Below are positions 25,470 through 34,340 of a DNA stretch of 64,000 bases, one piece after another (within the stretch, counting starts at the first letter, position 1; the number at the start of each line of letters is the position of its first letter). Where the stretch lies: positions 1-64,000 of the forward strand of contig NZ_JONL01000007.1 in assembly GCF_000711735.1 (NCBI RefSeq). The letters run 5' to 3'. The position numbers were made by a program, and so were the translations under genes. The DNA comes from Maridesulfovibrio frigidus DSM 17176 (GTDB lineage: Bacteria > Desulfobacterota > Desulfovibrionia > Desulfovibrionales > Desulfovibrionaceae). The notes under the pieces are model-generated. The model had not been told where the DNA came from and made no database searches. It was given only the letters and a program-made list of their open reading frames with translations.

Positions 25470-25829
25470 TGGTGGAGGCGGGGGGAATCGAACCCCCGTC
25501 CGGGAATGCTCCACTAAGACATCTACAGGCATAGTCCAGGTATTGTTTCTCACCCTCATGGACGCCCCTGAACAGGCAACATGTGGGCCAGCGCGTGCTA
25601 GGTTCTCACTGCTTTCGGGACGTGCAACCGAAAACTAGCCAGCCTGATAATTTTTGTTGTCAATGCAGATATCAGACATCAAAGCAATGACATAGCGGCT
25701 TAATTAAGCTGCTAGTGCGTAATCGTAATTGTCATTTGCAATTATGATTGTGCCGCTTTTTACGAGGCCAGCGGCGCCTCGACCTGCAGCCTTAGCTTCT
25801 CTCATCCCCGTCGAAACCAGTGCGCCCCC
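25470..25829 (-). ncRNA. ssrA: Transfer-messenger RNA (tmRNA)
   Basis: About 360 bases. The 5' end GGGGGCGCACTGGTTTCGAC and the 3' end GGTTCGATTCCCCCCGCCTC followed by CACCA form the tRNA-like part; the acceptor stem pairs GGGGGCG with CGCCTCC and CCA is encoded. The reading frame for the degradation tag is GCA AAT GAC ... GCT TAA, giving ANDNYDYALAA. tmRNA with SmpB rescues stalled ribosomes. The 3' end faces the integrase at 23525, consistent with use as an attachment site. Confidence 0.96.
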
Positions 25830-25854
25830 ATTTCATAGAACTCTTCTTGCTTAT

Positions 25855-25882
25855 ATTATAAGTCATTAAGAAGAGGATGCAA
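25855..25882 (-). promoter_or_regulatory. Probable ssrA promoter
   Basis: On the minus strand TATAAT (25855-25860) lies 16 bases from TTGCAT (25877-25882). It would give a leader of about 20 bases before the mature 5' end, to be removed by RNase P. Confidence 0.55.
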
Positions 25883-25979
25883 TAGCTCGGTGAAAATAAA
25901 TCACCGAAATCTATGCAAGAAGTCAGTAGAACTATATCATTGCTCAGTCGATGGCAAGGATCTTAGGCGTTAAAAATAA

Positions 25980-26297
25980 TTATTCCCAGCCGTCTTTGCA
26001 AGGTCCGCAAAGGTGTGAACATAGCGAACTTGAAATCGGATTGAATCCGCCTTTTTTTACCTGTCCGGTTAAGGTGTTTTTACAAACGTATTCAATTTCA
26101 TATTCGCAGATCCAATTTGCAAGCACGTCGCCGTTTACATCTGAGCAAACCACATTTGCAGCTCCAAAATCGATCCTATCTTCGATGCAGACAGCGCCAC
26201 CTTTGCATTTATAAGTCTCTTTTTCTGCAAATGCGCACGTTGAGATCAGTACTATTAAAAAAGCTAAGAGTAATACCCAAGGTAAGATTAATCTCAT
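25980..26297 (-). CDS. Small secreted Cys-rich protein, unknown family
   Basis: 105 residues. A hydrophobic signal peptide ends in CAFAE. The mature part has eight cysteines, an even number that suggests disulfides (CKGGAVC, CEYEIEYVC, CSHLCGPC). AGGAG precedes the ATG by seven bases. No domain is recognised. It lies just upstream of ssrA on the same strand but is probably separate, as ssrA has its own promoter. Confidence 0.7.
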   Translation of the reverse strand: MRLILPWVLLLAFLIVLISTCAFAEKETYKCKGGAVCIEDRIDFGAANVVCSDVNGDVLANWICEYEIEYVCKNTLTGQVKKGGFNPISSSLCSHLCGPCKDGWE

Positions 26298-26492
26298 AAA
26301 AGCTCCTAAATTTCATCGTTGCGAGTAAAGTGAATATCACTTCGTATGGCGATTTAAGGCACAAAATTATAATTTGCTCGAACTATTGTAACCATCAAAG
26401 AGTATATTATATCTATATCATTAACACTTTCTTGTCATGCAACAAAGTGTTAATAGCTGTGCATTGAAAACAACCTGAAAATGGAGAAACTT

Positions 26493-26696
26493 ATGGAATT
26501 CCCTTTTAAATTTTATCTCTACGAAGATAACGCTTATATATATGATATGAATCAAAAACGGATATTTCAGATGGGTGTTGAAGAGAGTGGAGACGTAGAG
26601 CAGGATGTTGAAGCTCTAATTCTTGATTCTGGAGAAGAGGTCAGCAAAGAGAAAGCTTGGGAAGTTTCCGGACTGGATACTCTCGGAGAATCCTAA
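26493..26696 (+). CDS. Small acidic protein, unknown function
   Basis: 67 residues from the ATG at 26493, which has GGAG six bases upstream; an ATG at 26481 has no ribosome site. It begins MEFPFKFYLYEDNAYIYDMN and has an acidic second half. No signal peptide or domain is recognised. Its stop interlocks with that of the convergent HD-GYP regulator over four bases. Confidence 0.6.
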   Translation: MEFPFKFYLYEDNAYIYDMNQKRIFQMGVEESGDVEQDVEALILDSGEEVSKEKAWEVSGLDTLGES

Positions 26697-28084
26697 CTGC
26701 AGACAGCCAGACTAAATTCTTTCGGCTGGCAAGGGTCATTGACTACCAGCGATTCAAATGTCTTAACGCATTCAGGACAAAATTGGGTGCCGGAGTTTTG
26801 AGTTATGATACGTATGCCTTTATCGTGACTCATTGCCTTTCTGTATGGGCGATCTGTTGTGAGCGCGTCATATACATCCGCAACTGCAATAATTCGCGCC
26901 CAAAGTGGGATTTCATTCCCCATAAGTCCATTAGGATATCCTTGCCCATCCATTCTTTCGTGGTGATGCAATACTGCTGGAATAATATCTTCCATACTTG
27001 GAATGGGTTGCAGTATTTCCGCTCCTAAGATCGGATGTTGTTTAATTAGCATATATTCCTGGTCGGTCAGCGCGCCCGGCTTTAATAGAACATCATCCCT
27101 AATTCCTATTTTCCCGAGATCATGCAGTCGTGCTGCAAAGGCTATTCTTTCTAGGTCATGTGAGTTGAATGACATTTGTTGCGCAATTTTAACTGAAATA
27201 TCAGCAACAGTGTCAGAGTGGCCTCGAGTATAAGGGTCGCGTGCTTCAAGAGCTTGAATTAGGCTTGTTATGCTGCCCAGAATCAGTGTGCGCTCAATCT
27301 TGAGCTGTTCACGTTGCTGTAGCAGCATTCTAAAATGATCGCTCAAGAGTTTTTCGGCCGTAATGACAAGCTGGTCTATATTGAACGGTTTGACTAGAAA
27401 GGCGGAAGCCCCTTTATGAAGTAACTCGCGCATAGTCCTGCGGTCACCTCCAGAACTCATTATGATGAATGGAGTACTGGCTAGATCAGGATTCTTTTGG
27501 GATTTTTCACAGAACTCAATACCATCCATGATGGGCATATTAATGTCAGACAGGATCAGATCAGGTCTGTTTTTAACAGCCATTTCGTAGGCATCGGCCC
27601 CATTTTTTGCAGTAATTACTTTAAAGCCAGCTTCGGTCAGGCCAAACGATACTACTTTTATAATGTATTTGGAGTCATCAACTACAAGAATGAGTTTGTC
27701 GCGAAGTATTTTCGATCTATCCAGTATCTCTTGAACATATGGAAAAAGTTCTTTGCTTGCATTATTTTTTGTAATGTATGCTGCAGCACCGGCCTGAAAA
27801 CCTTTTTCTATTTGCTCATTCTTTTCATTGGTGGAGAGAATTATAACGGGAGTGGTTTGTGTACTTGGGTTCTTCTTTATTTCAGCGCAGAGTTGGTAGC
27901 CGTCCATCTTAGGCATCATGACATCAGTAATAACCAAATCAAATGATCTTTCACGTATACAATTAAGCCCCTGAAGGCCATCGACCGCTTCAGTAACATC
28001 TATATTTCTGTTTCTGAGTTGTAATCCCAGTACAGATCTAATGGTTTTGCTGTCATCAACAATTAAGACATGCGGTTTACGCAT
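26693..28084 (-). CDS. Response regulator with two receiver domains and an HD-GYP output
   Basis: 463 residues. Receiver 1 (1-120) has VDDSKTIRS, the acceptor in LVITDVMMP and a Lys (TKNN). Receiver 2 (about 130-250) has VVDDSKYI, LILSDINMP and LVKPFN. The HD-GYP phosphodiesterase follows with HDLGKIG, KQHPILGAEIL and HHERMDGQGYP, so cyclic-di-GMP hydrolysis is expected. The kinase partner is not adjacent. Such proteins typically lower c-di-GMP and favour motility over biofilm. Confidence 0.92.
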   Translation of the reverse strand: MRKPHVLIVDDSKTIRSVLGLQLRNRNIDVTEAVDGLQGLNCIRERSFDLVITDVMMPKMDGYQLCAEIKKNPSTQTTPVIILSTNEKNEQIEKGFQAGAAAYITKNNASKELFPYVQEILDRSKILRDKLILVVDDSKYIIKVVSFGLTEAGFKVITAKNGADAYEMAVKNRPDLILSDINMPIMDGIEFCEKSQKNPDLASTPFIIMSSGGDRRTMRELLHKGASAFLVKPFNIDQLVITAEKLLSDHFRMLLQQREQLKIERTLILGSITSLIQALEARDPYTRGHSDTVADISVKIAQQMSFNSHDLERIAFAARLHDLGKIGIRDDVLLKPGALTDQEYMLIKQHPILGAEILQPIPSMEDIIPAVLHHHERMDGQGYPNGLMGNEIPLWARIIAVADVYDALTTDRPYRKAMSHDKGIRIITQNSGTQFCPECVKTFESLVVNDPCQPKEFSLAVCS

Positions 28085-28192
28085 TAATTCTCCAAATTGA
28101 AGTATTTTTAGAAGAAACTTAATTCACCCTGATTTAGTATGTTAACCCCTTGCAATATTGAGCATAGAAAGAGTTACCTAAGTTTAAATAAA

Positions 28193-28225
28193 AGTAAAGG
28201 GCTGACTGAATATCTGCCCTTTACT
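28193..28225 (-). terminator. Terminator downstream of the nikK-like gene
   Basis: Ten-base stem AGTAAAGGGC/GCCCTTTACT, followed on the minus strand by TTTTA, between nikK-like and the HD-GYP regulator. Confidence 0.7.
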
Positions 28226-28267
28226 ATTCGAAATAATGCGATTTATTTATATAATTTATCTATTTGG

Positions 28268-29020
28268 TTAATATGCAATCATTTCAGTCCACAAAACTGC
28301 ACCTAACTCTACACTTTTACCTTTAATTTTATAATCCGCATCATTCAGAGCAGCAAATCCCCACCAACCTGATTTAGGGCAAGTAAAAGTGAAAACACCG
28401 TTAGCATCACATAAAACTTCTTGCGTGACCATGCATTCGTGGGGTGCTTTTGTTTTAGAATTTTTATTGTAAAGTTCTACTTCTACTCGGCAATATGGGA
28501 CCGGTTTACCGTCAAGGAGTACGACACCCTGAAAAACGTTTCCAGAATAATTGCCCCATGGGCGGGTAAGTGGAACAATTTCAGTTTTTACACCCAGTGG
28601 CTTGTTCCAATCTTCACCTTCATCAAAAGCAGATACAATTGTCTTAGTATAGTGAATTATGAAGTTATCTTCAGCAGGTTCAGGGTAGGGTGTTGGTTCC
28701 ATGTAAAATGTATACATCCCTGGACGTTTAAAATTAAAAGATGTGGAAAAGGATTTATGACCGAGAAGTTTAGATTCCTTTAAAGAACTTAGCAGATCCG
28801 TTTCTTTGCCATCTTTATAAACACTGAATTTTTTCGGTTTCTCAAGGTCCATTCCGATTCCTTCAAATGGATGAGAAAAAGACAATTCAAAGTTAATTGT
28901 TTTTTTCGCAGGAGATACAATAGACGTTTCCGGAATTAACATTCCAAAATGAGCAAAAGCCGTTGCTGTCATACACAGTAAAGAAAACAAAGAGGCAGTA
29001 ATTATGAGTGTTTTTTTCAT
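28268..29020 (-). CDS. NikK-like periplasmic protein (DUF4198)
   Basis: 250 residues with a signal peptide ending ATAFA and then an immediate His (AHFGMLIP), as is usual in DUF4198 proteins associated with nickel or cobalt ECF transporters, where the N-terminal His can bind metal. The domain runs to PKSGWWGFAALNDADYKIKG near the end. It is 26 bases downstream of the NikL-like gene. NikM, NikQ and NikO genes are not in this window, so the pair is orphaned here. Confidence 0.78.
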   Translation of the reverse strand: MKKTLIITASLFSLLCMTATAFAHFGMLIPETSIVSPAKKTINFELSFSHPFEGIGMDLEKPKKFSVYKDGKETDLLSSLKESKLLGHKSFSTSFNFKRPGMYTFYMEPTPYPEPAEDNFIIHYTKTIVSAFDEGEDWNKPLGVKTEIVPLTRPWGNYSGNVFQGVVLLDGKPVPYCRVEVELYNKNSKTKAPHECMVTQEVLCDANGVFTFTCPKSGWWGFAALNDADYKIKGKSVELGAVLWTEMIAY

Positions 29021-29046
29021 TTTTAATCCTGTTGTAAATTAAAAAA

Positions 29047-29676
29047 CTATTTTTTCCTTGAAGTAAGGAATGCCGCTATCCCAAAAAAACCTAAAATATA
29101 TCCGATACCTGCAAAAATATCTTTTGCCGCAGGACCATCCTGTCTTTGGTCAAGAATGATCCTTTTCAGAGCATCAACTTTTAAATTTAATTCCTCAATT
29201 TGAGCACTTATATGAGATATGTTTATGTTGGAGCTATCAAATTCTATTGCTTCAGTTGCGTTTTTTTTAACTTCCGGGGGGAGGGCCGATGTCGTTTCAG
29301 ACGCGTTTGAAACTGTGGACTGCGGAAAGATATCTTCGGGGTTTAATATCCATTCATTTCGATGTCCTTCAGATGCGACAAGTACTATTTTAAGACCTGA
29401 GTGATCTTTGGTAATAGCTTTGGGAATAGGGAAGTTGAATGCGCCTGCATCGTTGGTATTACCTGTCAAAAGTTGCTTGTTTGTTTTTAAGCTGTAGACT
29501 TCAATTTTGCCATTATGAACGCGTTTGTCTTTTCTGAAATAGCTTTCGGTGTAGACTTCACTGTCAACGACATAGCCAAAAACAGAGACTTTATGTGCGT
29601 GAGCATATGAGGGGATGACTAGTGATATAACGATTAATATTGCTGGTATAAGTGGGATGATTGATCTTTTGTGCAT
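29047..29676 (-). CDS. NikL/CbiL-like membrane-anchored periplasmic protein
   Basis: 209 residues. A signal peptide exposes AHAHKVSVFGYV, with His residues at the new N-terminus as in NikL/CbiL proteins. A carboxypeptidase-regulatory-like beta domain follows (NGKIEVYS...LLTGNTNDAGAFNF), then a short coiled coil and a C-terminal membrane helix (GIGYILGFFGIAAFL). In other sulfate reducers NikK and NikL accompany the nickel transporter NikMQO. An inverted repeat lies upstream at 29727-29754. Confidence 0.75.
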   Translation of the reverse strand: MHKRSIIPLIPAILIVISLVIPSYAHAHKVSVFGYVVDSEVYTESYFRKDKRVHNGKIEVYSLKTNKQLLTGNTNDAGAFNFPIPKAITKDHSGLKIVLVASEGHRNEWILNPEDIFPQSTVSNASETTSALPPEVKKNATEAIEFDSSNINISHISAQIEELNLKVDALKRIILDQRQDGPAAKDIFAGIGYILGFFGIAAFLTSRKK

Positions 29677-29726
29677 TAATGATAACCCGTCTTTGTAGTT
29701 ATTTATATAAAATTATTAACCGCAAG

Positions 29727-29754
29727 GTGATACGTATTAGAAAAACGTATACAG
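29727..29754. promoter_or_regulatory. Inverted repeat upstream of nikL-like gene, possible metal-regulator operator
   Basis: GTGATACGT and ACGTATACAG form an imperfect palindrome around a ten-base spacer, 50 bases ahead of the nikL-like start. The half-site resembles the GTGATAC-type sites of NikR-like repressors, but this is only a resemblance. The rest of the 29677-29944 gap shows nothing. Confidence 0.4.
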
Positions 29755-29944
29755 TCTCAAATAGGGCAAGTCAACACCATTTGAAAAAAACGTAGTGTGT
29801 TTTTTTAAATGAATGGAGTTGAACAATTAGGATCAGGATAACAAATAGAAGAATCTCAAAAAGGACTGATTAGCCCATTTTGAGAATAGCGGATTTTGGA
29901 ATTGGCAGAAAAAATGAATTGAATAATATTGCACAACTATGATG

Positions 29945-31345
29945 TCAGTTGAATGTATAGCCGAAGTTTATTGTAGTATTTAAAAATCCGTCGGGATCAT
30001 GAGCCTTAGTGCCGAAGGTTTTAAGATATCTTACGTCAGATCCAATGGTGAACCCTGAGTCAAATTCGTAAAGGAACCCAAGGCCTCCGCCGGCAACAGG
30101 TGCACCGTCAGAAAGTCCGAATTCTGTCGCAGGGAAATCAAAAAAGGTATAACCGCCATGAGCCGCTATGTATGGTGAAAAACTTGAATCCGCATAAAAT
30201 CTATAAAGCAATGACCCTGTAAAGCTGTATGTCATAAAGCTTTTAGATTTATAATCGTATGAAGTTCCATTCGTTGCATTAGATGAAGCTGCAATTGTCC
30301 CAGACGCACCGGAAGTTCCACTTATTAATAGATCGCCACCAAGACCTAACCCAGAAGGAAAGAAGTGCCGAACACCAAGTCCTCCGCCGGGCCCAAAGGA
30401 AGAGTAGGGCACATCTGACTTTTGTTTAGTTGTATACTGGGTTCCCAAAGAAGCTCCGACAAATGTTTCGGATCTTTTCTTGGAAGTGAAGAATCCTTTA
30501 TTCTTTTTAATTGGAGACCTCTTACTTACGCGAACCGCTAATTCCTGTTCTTCTCGAGCTATGTCTCCAGCTTGCTTCATGCTTGAAGCTTCTTCACCTG
30601 CAATCGCAAAAGGGGCAGCTGTGGACGCAGAAGTTGTGTCATATTGAGCTTCAGATTCAGGCGTAGCTGCATATGGTAGAGTCGCTACAGGGGCCGGCCT
30701 GCTAGGCCAAAAACCAAGCTGCTGCGGCTGGTGTTGAACTTGAACATATCTAACAGCAGGAGCCTTGTATGATTGTCTTGGAGGAGGCGCATCGAAAATT
30801 TGCTGAGGTGCGCGTTCTTCCGTTAATTGAGGCTTAGGTTCAGATAATTCGGAGATTATTTCCTGTGCATCAGGTTTATTTGCGTCGGCAACTTCTTCAG
30901 ATGCGCTTTGTTCGTTTGGAGTAGAATCCATTGAAGGATTTATTGTAGTCTCTTCCGCTGACTTCTGGTCTAAAGGCTGAGACTCCACTGGAGCTGGATT
31001 GTCTGGCTCACTAACTTTAAAAGCTACCCCGGCAGCAACAAGCTTTTCATTTAAATTAGCACCATCAAGAATTACATTTGCTTCTATTTCATTCTTGGAA
31101 ATGTTTTTAACAGTCTTAACAGTAACATCTTTCATTAAAGCTATATTACTAGTCTCAAGCTGGGCTTTTGCAGCATCAACATGTGAGGATTGTTTGATTT
31201 GAGAAATATGAACTTTTATAGGATCTGTTCCATCCTTAAGAATGATCAGTGAAGTTGCGCTATCCACTGCCACAACTTTTCCCTTCCACGCAAACGCGGA
31301 GAAAGGGATTGTCATAAGTATTATAAAAACTATAAGAATTTTCAT
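29945..31345 (-). CDS. Secreted nuclease-fold / beta-barrel fusion protein
   Basis: 466 residues. After a signal peptide (ILIVFIILMTIPFSAFA) residues ~20-110 resemble the OB fold of staphylococcal-nuclease-like proteins (WKGKVVAVDSATSLIILKDG...KVHISQIKQSS). The acidic and Arg active-site residues are not evident, so it is probably inactive. A Pro/Gln/Glu-rich linker (about 110-260) leads to a basic patch and a C-terminal outer-membrane barrel (SFGPGGGLGVRHFF ... TINFGYTFN) ending in an aromatic-plus-Asn strand. The barrel part resembles small porin-like OmpA/OmpW domains. Function unknown. Confidence 0.65.
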   Translation of the reverse strand: MKILIVFIILMTIPFSAFAWKGKVVAVDSATSLIILKDGTDPIKVHISQIKQSSHVDAAKAQLETSNIALMKDVTVKTVKNISKNEIEANVILDGANLNEKLVAAGVAFKVSEPDNPAPVESQPLDQKSAEETTINPSMDSTPNEQSASEEVADANKPDAQEIISELSEPKPQLTEERAPQQIFDAPPPRQSYKAPAVRYVQVQHQPQQLGFWPSRPAPVATLPYAATPESEAQYDTTSASTAAPFAIAGEEASSMKQAGDIAREEQELAVRVSKRSPIKKNKGFFTSKKRSETFVGASLGTQYTTKQKSDVPYSSFGPGGGLGVRHFFPSGLGLGGDLLISGTSGASGTIAASSNATNGTSYDYKSKSFMTYSFTGSLLYRFYADSSFSPYIAAHGGYTFFDFPATEFGLSDGAPVAGGGLGFLYEFDSGFTIGSDVRYLKTFGTKAHDPDGFLNTTINFGYTFN

Positions 31346-31489
31346 TTTTACTGATCGCTTATTTTTAAAATTTACTGTCCATATATTTAATCGGCAATGA
31401 TCATATATTCTTAACAGCTAAAAGCTTTAGAATAAAACTTAAATTTAAATAATAAGATCTGTCAGGATTAAAAACGTTAAATAATCAAA

Positions 31490-31915
31490 TTATCTCCAGC
31501 CAATAGGTTCATAGCCTTTTTCTCTCAAGCATTTTTCTACAAAATTACGGTACACGCCGTCAGTGTTGTCTTTAACGGCTCCGCCAACAGCTCCACCAGC
31601 TGATCCACCAGCAGCACCGGCAAGAGCGGATGTTCCTGGGCTACCAGTCACAATTCCAATTCCTAATCCTATTGCTCCACCTATAAGGCCACCTTTTAGT
31701 CCTGATGACGCACTGCTTTTACCTCGTGAAGCTTTACCGACACTGTCATCGGCCGATTGCAAGCAAGCTTTAATATCCTGATCTGTGCGGGCTTTTCCAA
31801 CTTTTTCTGAGTGAGCATTTGGGTATACAGCAGGCTTTTTTGCACAGGCAGGGACGGCGCAGATAAGCAACAACACGGCAATTGAGATGACTTTGCGAAA
31901 CATATAATTATCCAT
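31490..31915 (-). CDS. Glycine-zipper lipoprotein
   Basis: 141 residues from the first ATG; the ATG at 31903 gives a cleaner lipoprotein signal (MFRKVISIAVLLLICAVPAC) and is perhaps the real start. The lipobox Cys is followed by a polar part and then a glycine-zipper membrane-inserting segment (KGGLIGGAIGLGIGI ... AAGGSAGGAVGGAV), as in SlyB/YmgG-like outer-membrane lipoproteins. Four later cysteines are not obvious partners except in ACLQ and KCLR. The start overlaps the end of the kinase gene by eight bases. Confidence 0.75.
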   Translation of the reverse strand: MDNYMFRKVISIAVLLLICAVPACAKKPAVYPNAHSEKVGKARTDQDIKACLQSADDSVGKASRGKSSASSGLKGGLIGGAIGLGIGIVTGSPGTSALAGAAGGSAGGAVGGAVKDNTDGVYRNFVEKCLREKGYEPIGWR

Positions 31916-34241
31916 TTTTTATAGGTATTGATCGAATTCTAGGAAGCTTTATTGAAAATTTAGTCCCTTTTCCAACTTCTGATTCAACTTCAAATAATCC
32001 TTTATGATTCTGAGTTATAATGAAGTAAGAAACGGAAAGTCCAAGTCCTGTTCCAGAGCCGGGTAATTTGGTTGTAAAAAAAGGCTCGAAAACTCTTTTA
32101 CGAACATCTTCCGGCATTCCCGGACCATTATCCTCTACTTCTATAATAATAAACTCTTTTTCAACTTTAGTGCGCAAAGTTAATTTTGGAGATCTTTGAT
32201 GAGATATTTCATACATGGCGTAGGCTGCATTTTTTATTAAATTGAGTAGAACTTGTTCAATTTCAGTCTTAAAACAACTAACCATGTGCGATTCTTCTGC
32301 ATAATCCCTAATTATTTGCGTATGCTTAAAGTCATACTTTTTGATTAAATCATAATCACATGAGACGATATCAATAGTATCTTCAAATATACTGTTCAGA
32401 TCACATGAAGTTCTTCCTGAATCGCTGCGCCTGCTGAACTCAAGCATATTTTTTACAATTTCAGCTGCTCGTTCTCCAGAGGACTGAATACCTCTAATCA
32501 TCCTTAGCACGCCTCTTTGTTCAAGATAAGAATTTATGTCTTCGAAAGTACATCCAACATCCGAGGCAATTTTCGTATTATTTTTGTAGTCCGGAGAAAG
32601 TCTTCTGAGAATATTTTGGGATCCATGCAAGATCCCCGCTAAAGGATTGTTGATTTCATGCGCCATGCCTGCAGCAAGGCCACCAACTGAGATCATCTTT
32701 TCTGTTTGTATCAAAATTTCCTGAGTTTTAACCTTTTCAGTCATATCGATTAAAGACGCAACCCTATCGGTTGATCCACTTATTAAATCGATATATACAT
32801 GGATATTTTTAAACTCTCCATCGGCAGAAACAAATTTGAAGTCATACCTATTAGGTACGGACTTTGAGTCTCTAGATCGAGCCTCGTGATAGCGGCATAT
32901 ACGATGAATATCTTCATCCGCAACGAAGTCCTTAAGCGTTATGGTCTTTTCAATGTCTTCTCTTTTACGACCATATAAAATCGCAAAATTATCATTACAG
33001 TGTTTAATGAGCATATTTTCATTAATTATAATTGTTGCTGCGCCAGTATTTTGGAATAGACTTCGGTAATATTGTTCACTTTTCTTTAATCTTTCTTCAA
33101 TATCTATCCGTGTATTAACTTCTATTTTTAATTTTCGGGTAAGAGCTAACATAAAGAACAAAATGACAACAAATAACAAGAACAACAGGGAAATGTAAGT
33201 GACCGTATTTTTTTCTATTTCATAACGACCGACATTTGGATCAAAAAAGAAATTACTAAAGTCCTCAGAATTAGATATCATTTCTAAATCTTCGAAGCTG
33301 TTGGCGATAGATTGCCATCTTCCAGGATTCGTATGGCCAATTTTTACAAGATCAGCAGAAATCAGTTCTTTAACTTTTCCGGCCTCGTAAATTAAATGGT
33401 TTTTAGATTTTAAAGATCCGAATTTATTTATTATTATTTCAATTAATTCAGACTGATGTTCTAAAGCATACTTCCAACCTTTAAGGCTTGCTCTAACAAA
33501 TCTTCTAACTTGGTCAGGATTTTTTTTAGTCCGTTTTAGAGATGTAAAAAGGCTATCCCCATAAAAATCAACGCCATACGTAGATGGGTAAATCGTTGAA
33601 TACGGAATATTATTAATATTAAGATAATAAGGTTCATTAGTAATATAGGCCGCAATAATATCAATATCTGGGTCTAAATAATCTTCAGGAGATGCATATT
33701 TATCTATCAAGTCAATTTCGTTAAGTGAGATTTCTTCGCGTTGTAGCATAGACCTGAGTTCAATATCTTGTGATGCTGAATTCATAAGAACTTTTTTTCC
33801 AAAAAAACCATGGGGACTGTGAACCAGTGGGGATGTTTTAGATAGGAAAACCAATGGTGAATGTTGAAAAATTGAAGATAAAAGAACAACAGGTTTACCT
33901 TTTAAATAGTGGAGTAGAAGCTCAGAGTTAGTGACTCCGAAATCAGCACTGCCATTAAGAACTTGGTCTACAGGATTGAATTTTAGGTCACGTTCAAGAA
34001 TAGTAACATCAAGCCCTTCGTCCTCGTAAAATCCTTTCTCTAGAGCAGCGTAGTATCCAGCGAATTGAAATTGATGAAACCACTTGAGCTGAAGAGTAAC
34101 GCTTTCAAGCTTTTTATCTGCATAGGCCAGGTTTGTAAGTGAACAGGCGGAGAATAGCACAAAGATAAAAAACAACATGCAGTGCATTTGTTTTATAATA
34201 GTCCAAATTTTTAGACGAATCATATCTCTTTTATGCTTCAA
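31908..34241 (-). CDS. Sensor histidine kinase with periplasmic THI5/NMT1 (SsuA-like) domain
   Basis: 777 residues. After a signal peptide, residues ~45-270 form an NMT1/THI5-like substrate-binding domain ([20 protein letters not shown]). This is the fold of pyrimidine- and sulfonate-binding periplasmic proteins. A membrane helix ([18 protein letters not shown]) follows, then a PAS domain, HisKA with the H-box MAHEINNPL, and a HATPase domain ([26 protein letters not shown]). The kinase probably responds to a small organic molecule in the periplasm. No response regulator gene is adjacent, which is common for this class. Confidence 0.9.
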   Translation of the reverse strand: MKHKRDMIRLKIWTIIKQMHCMLFFIFVLFSACSLTNLAYADKKLESVTLQLKWFHQFQFAGYYAALEKGFYEDEGLDVTILERDLKFNPVDQVLNGSADFGVTNSELLLHYLKGKPVVLLSSIFQHSPLVFLSKTSPLVHSPHGFFGKKVLMNSASQDIELRSMLQREEISLNEIDLIDKYASPEDYLDPDIDIIAAYITNEPYYLNINNIPYSTIYPSTYGVDFYGDSLFTSLKRTKKNPDQVRRFVRASLKGWKYALEHQSELIEIIINKFGSLKSKNHLIYEAGKVKELISADLVKIGHTNPGRWQSIANSFEDLEMISNSEDFSNFFFDPNVGRYEIEKNTVTYISLLFLLFVVILFFMLALTRKLKIEVNTRIDIEERLKKSEQYYRSLFQNTGAATIIINENMLIKHCNDNFAILYGRKREDIEKTITLKDFVADEDIHRICRYHEARSRDSKSVPNRYDFKFVSADGEFKNIHVYIDLISGSTDRVASLIDMTEKVKTQEILIQTEKMISVGGLAAGMAHEINNPLAGILHGSQNILRRLSPDYKNNTKIASDVGCTFEDINSYLEQRGVLRMIRGIQSSGERAAEIVKNMLEFSRRSDSGRTSCDLNSIFEDTIDIVSCDYDLIKKYDFKHTQIIRDYAEESHMVSCFKTEIEQVLLNLIKNAAYAMYEISHQRSPKLTLRTKVEKEFIIIEVEDNGPGMPEDVRKRVFEPFFTTKLPGSGTGLGLSVSYFIITQNHKGLFEVESEVGKGTKFSIKLPRIRSIPIKNG

Positions 34242-34340
34242 GACTTAACCTTATAATTTTTATACTGATTTAATAACATCAATTTGAAGTTTATCAAAAA
34301 TGAAACAAAAAGTGAAATCTAACAGCAAAATAATATTGAA

